In this document: piece by piece, positions 32,006 through 35,242 of the stretch | How positions within the stretch are numbered: the stretch's first letter is position 1 | Layout: each line of letters begins with the position of its first letter | Source of the DNA: Temnopleurus reevesii | Taxonomy: Eukaryota > Echinodermata > Echinoidea > Temnopleuroida > Temnopleuridae | Direction of reading: 5' to 3' | Length of the DNA stretch: 35,242 nucleotides | Assembly: GCA_036244855.1 (NCBI GenBank) | Contig: BQKZ01000245.1 | Span: 1-35,242 of the forward strand | Translations under genes and position numbers: made by a program | The notes under the pieces: model-generated | The model's database searches: none | Told to the model about the DNA's origin: nothing | What the model saw: only the letters and a program-made list of their open reading frames with translations

Positions 32006-33529
32006 AAGTAATGAGAAAGGAGTTCTGACACCAATGAGATAATTGCATGGAAGTTTTATCACCTCAAAATAGATTGTTTTCCACTTGAAGTCAGTGTAGC
32101 TTTTCTCTTGTAAATCATGAGCTCGTCTGAGGTGTCATATGTTTAATAGCTGTAGGAATCAGTGCTTCTAGCAAGTTGGAAAATCTTCATGAATCATTGA
32201 ATGGCTGTAATAGAGTCATCTGCTCTGTGAGACTAAACCCACTTTTATGTGACTTTAGAAGTTTTAAGATTTGGTGTTAAACATTTTCTGCCTCAGTTAT
32301 AGCATTCAAAAATGTGATTGTGTTGAAAATGGTAAGGCAGAGACGGCATGCTGTTGGAACATAGAATGCATGAATACTGTCAGCCCCTCCCTCCAAATCC
32401 TCACTCATGGTTAATGTCTTATAATATATGTCATCATCTATGCTAGCATGGATGATGGGTCCTTGCTGAAATAAGTATAGGGTCTAATTACTTTTGCCAA
32501 AGAGATTAGAGCTCAGATCTAACTATATGCATTACTCATATGAACTACCTATCGTTTTCTTTGTAATCAATTTCAGAAGTATTTGCCTCTCAATATAAAC
32601 CATTTTCAGCTTGAAATCACTTTTTTGATGGCTTCATGAGTTACATGTATGAACTATTTGTGCATGAGAAATAGCGTGGGCCTATAGAAAATATGATTGT
32701 TTTAAAAAATTTGAAAGGTGGAATAAGTGTTCTCTGCAAGCTTATATTATCCTTGAATTTTTTCTGCAACTCTCTGAAACTTAGCATTTGTTACTGCGTA
32801 ACAAAAAGTTATCAACTATGCATGCAATCTTGCTTAAATTAATAGAGATTTTTTATTAAAACTAACATGCACCGAATTAGACATGGTAATGACATGAAAA
32901 AACAAAAAAATCAAACATTATTATGGAATGCTCAAAATTGCAGCTACCGGTACCTATGTAAATTAGGTTAAGGATTGAAATGGATATTAGAGAAATGATA
33001 AAATGCAAGTGAAATAAATATGAAAGAATTGATTAAAAAAGTGATAAATAAAATGAATGTAGGCCGCACTGCATCCACACAAGAAAACGGTAGGTAAAAC
33101 ATGCTGTCAAATGAATATATTTTAACACAAACTTGCATTGTATTTTGTTCAATGGTATAATGCCAAACTAAGTCTTCTGGTGCATTATAGACAATAAAGG
33201 AATACTTCTCTGCTGCCTTTGATTTTCGTTGATTTTTTTCTTCAGAATGTTAGTTTGTTTATATCATCAATTATTCCATAGATCCATTATCTGAAGCAAA
33301 GAATTAAAAATATAGCTTCCTGTCAAGACTTTAAGGCATCTCCATGCAGCTTTGAAAGGGTGTAAATGAAAGGTTATTTTTATTCTCTGTTTTTAATAGG
33401 TCTATCAGTTATTTATCCCAACAAATAACTTTTTGTTGCTTATCTCCTTTCCAGCATACACTGTTAAATTCTCACTTGGTATCCAGATAATATCCTTTTG
33501 ATCTTACCGCTGTAGGCCTCATTAACACC

Positions 33530-33890
33530 TCATTATCGTCAGATCGTTATAATATTGAACTCTCTACTTCTTCACCAGCAGTGGGTTGAAACCATCACGG
33601 TGCTTTCTCCGTTCATAAGCGGCTGACTATCTCTCACAATCTTCATTAAATACTAGACAATTATGCCTCTTATATATTTCGTTGAAATCCAATCGCTTTT
33701 CTTTCCGGAGCGATGGAAAGTCGCCCCCCTTTGAGACTGGAGGCGGAAGTTCATCACCCTCGGCTTGGCGACCTTTTTTATGATAGGGCTTAGATTGGTC
33801 ACACTTTTGTATCTCACTTGTCCCTTTCTTTCTCGACATGAGGGAGTTGAAGAGGAAGAAGCACCTTCCAAGGTTAACACGCCCGTCTCC
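33530..33890. other. Moderately GC-raised unique sequence
   Basis: The sequence just left of the B-box array is less AT-biased, with scattered CpGs and two overlapping minus frames (33627-33839, 33653-33910) that show no family. It might be a regulatory segment or part of the unit that founded the array. Nothing firmer can be said. Confidence 0.25.
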
Positions 33891-33897
33891 TCAAGAT

Positions 33898-34610
33898 TCC
33901 GCAAAACCACCTGTTAATACACCAGTCACACTTTTGCGTTGGGGTGTACTGGTTCTGACACTTGCATTTAATCTAGAGAGTCCCAGGTTCAAATCCCACC
34001 CATTTAACTGATTTCCTTCAACGAGACTAGACAGTGCCTAACCACCTGTTAATACGCCAATCACACTTTGGGGAGAGGAATCATTGGGGTTTACTGGTTC
34101 TAACACTTGCGTTTAATCTAGAGGGTCTTGGGTTCAAATCCTACCCATTCAACTGATTTCCTTCAACTAGACAAGATGATGCCAAACCACCTGTTAATAT
34201 ACCAGTCACACTTTTGCAAGAGGAAGCATTTGGGTTTACTGGTTCTAACACTTGCGATTAATCTAGAGGGTCTTGGGTTCAAATCCAACTCATTCAATTG
34301 ATTTCCTTCAATGAGACAAGACGATGCGAAACCACCTGTTAATACACCAGTCTCACTGTTGCAAGAGGAAGCATTTGGGTTTACTGGTTCTAACACTTGC
34401 CTTTAATCTAGAGGGTATTGGGTTCAAATCCAACTCATTCAATTGATTTCCTTGAACTAGACAAATCGAAGCCAAACCACCAGTTAATAATCCAGTCATA
34501 TTTTTATGAGGGGGAGCATTGGGGTTCTAACATTTGCAATTAATCCAGAGGGTGTTAGGGTTCAAATCCCATCCATTGCATTGATTTCCTTCAATTGAAC
34601 ATTCATCTAC
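33898..34610 (+). repeat. 145-base tandem array with a pol III B-box in each unit
   Basis: Five units carry GGTTCAAATCC at 33986, 34131, 34276, 34421 and 34559, spaced 145, 145, 145 and 138 bases. ACCACCTGTTAAT marks each unit start (33906, 34041, 34186, 34331, 34476). Every unit reads TTTACTGGTTCTAACACTTG, then C(G/C)TTTAATCTAGAGGGT, then TTGGGTTCAAATCC. This resembles D-arm, anticodon-arm and T-arm of a tRNA. GGTTCAAATCC fits the B-box consensus GGTTCRANYCC exactly. No complete clover-leaf closes, so these are tRNA-derived repeats, not tRNA genes. Unit five is the most diverged and runs into a SINE tail. Confidence 0.85.
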
Positions 34611-34665
34611 ATTGTGCTGCACTTGACCCAGGGGAGATGAATGGGTACCTGACAGGTATATTTAT
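34597..34665 (+). repeat. SINE body/tail after the B-box array
   Basis: ATTGTGCTGCACTTGACCCA, then GGGGAGATGAATGGGTACCT matches the inverted fragment at 11615-11675. Its place directly after a B-box unit suggests that the array grew from the head of a tRNA-derived SINE. Confidence 0.6.
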
Positions 34666-35242
34666 TTTTGTTAAATATTTGTGTGCAGGGAAAGGTAATG
34701 GATCAAAACCAGGATAATGATAATATTCATCTTCATGAAAAATTCCCACGACAAGCCTATCAGAATGTGTGTTTCAATTTGAAGATGATTTGCAACCATT
34801 GGAAAGTTTCTTGAAACACCCCATGAGAATAAAAATCCTTGAATTTCGGCAAATCTTCACAAGTCTCCATGGAGTTTGCATGGCGGGTTTCCAGCCATTT
34901 TGATAGTCAAATGTAATTCATTTTTATTTGTAATCCTATTTATAAAGTGTGACAGGGACTCGAAGGACCTCTTGTTGATACCAACCTGAACGTATATCGT
35001 GCCATCCGATCCTTGATTAACCCTTCCAAACCTAGTCTGTATCTTATCTATGCCTCTTTTCTAAAGCAGTTCTTGACCTGGTGTCCAAGGTGTTAACCTG
35101 TCACCACCTTATCTATAGCCCCACTTGCTTAAAATCAAGTGTTTGAGTGTTGCTTTCTTTATCCTGTGCGTAATCACCTCTAAAGGCAATCAAATCGCAT
35201 TTGGATCGGGCATGTAATTATTCTATTGTCAGAGTGAAAGGC

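Larger units (their letters stand above)
19967..35242. other. Probable long 3' intron of the SOWAH-like gene
   Basis: No plus-strand exon with an ankyrin signature and no minus-strand gene could be supported in these 15.3 kb. The stretch is filled by repeat arrays, candidate regulatory blocks and mobile-element remnants that are listed individually. Remaining parts (about 22350-23330, 27020-27730, 28000-29150, 32000-33530 and 34660-35242) are AT-rich and show nothing I can identify. Confidence 0.5.

Noticed and set aside
34131..34141. tRNA gene at a B-box unit
   Set aside because: The T-arm-like GGTTCAAATCC and anticodon-arm-like CTTTAATC are present, but acceptor and D stems do not pair. 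All units are tandem-repeat members.

Overview
The window is AT-rich, repeat-dense, non-coding-dominated animal DNA. GT-AG splice signals flank short open blocks. Microsatellites, miniature inverted-repeat elements, tRNA-derived repeats and very long introns fit a marine deuterostome invertebrate. An echinoderm (sea urchin or sea star) is my best guess, based on the (TAA)n followed by an 'ATTTATATAG' type repeat tail and frequent 'ACATGT' words. This is not proven. There is one 326-base assembly gap (19641-19966) and one single N (25213).

Only one gene is supported: a plus-strand, multi-exon gene of which four short internal exons are visible (12054-12113, 12189-12239, 14603-14689, 19314-19415). 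All four are multiples of three and have phase 0 at both ends. The last encodes LEPLERQWMVESAKGN..., which resembles the segment just before the ankyrin repeats in Sosondowah (SOWAH/ANKRD56-57) proteins. The first three encode a Ser/Asp-rich linker. Neither the N-terminal SOWAH winged-helix region nor the ankyrin repeats are in view. They should lie upstream of base 1, in the gap, or beyond the right end, so the 3' intron is probably at least 15.8 kb.

Layout: 1-12053 is non-coding (upstream intron or 5' flank). It holds short tandem repeats (0.4 and 2.5 kb), two GC-raised blocks with TAATCC/GGATTA sites (3.0-3.3 and 5.6-5.9 kb), a near-perfect 363-base inverted repeat (9.2-9.6 kb), a diverged three-unit tandem duplication (10.0-11.3 kb), a SINE-tail fragment and a decayed copy of the 12.19 kb exon (11.8 kb). 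12.05-19.4 kb is the exon-bearing part. Its introns contain three copies of one small inverted-repeat element family and one copy of a second. 19.4-35.2 kb is the long downstream intron. It has a (GT)n beside the gap, candidate homeodomain-site clusters (20.2, 24.5-25.2 kb), a tandem array at 21.4-22.3 kb, a three-unit tandem duplication at 25.2-26.6 kb, GC-rich islands (27.8, 29.7, 31.8 kb), a second copy of the 15.4 kb element (31.3 kb), and a 145-base tandem array carrying a pol III B-box in every unit (33.9-34.6 kb).

The most notable items are the symmetric, repeatedly duplicated small exons of the SOWAH-like gene with decayed exon copies beside them, the five-fold AATTATTCA cluster at 24.74-24.92 kb, the long hairpin at 9.2 kb, and the regular B-box array near the right end. 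No complete protein-coding gene, functional tRNA, rRNA or CRISPR was found. The other open frames of 60-100 codons look like chance or repeat-derived frames.
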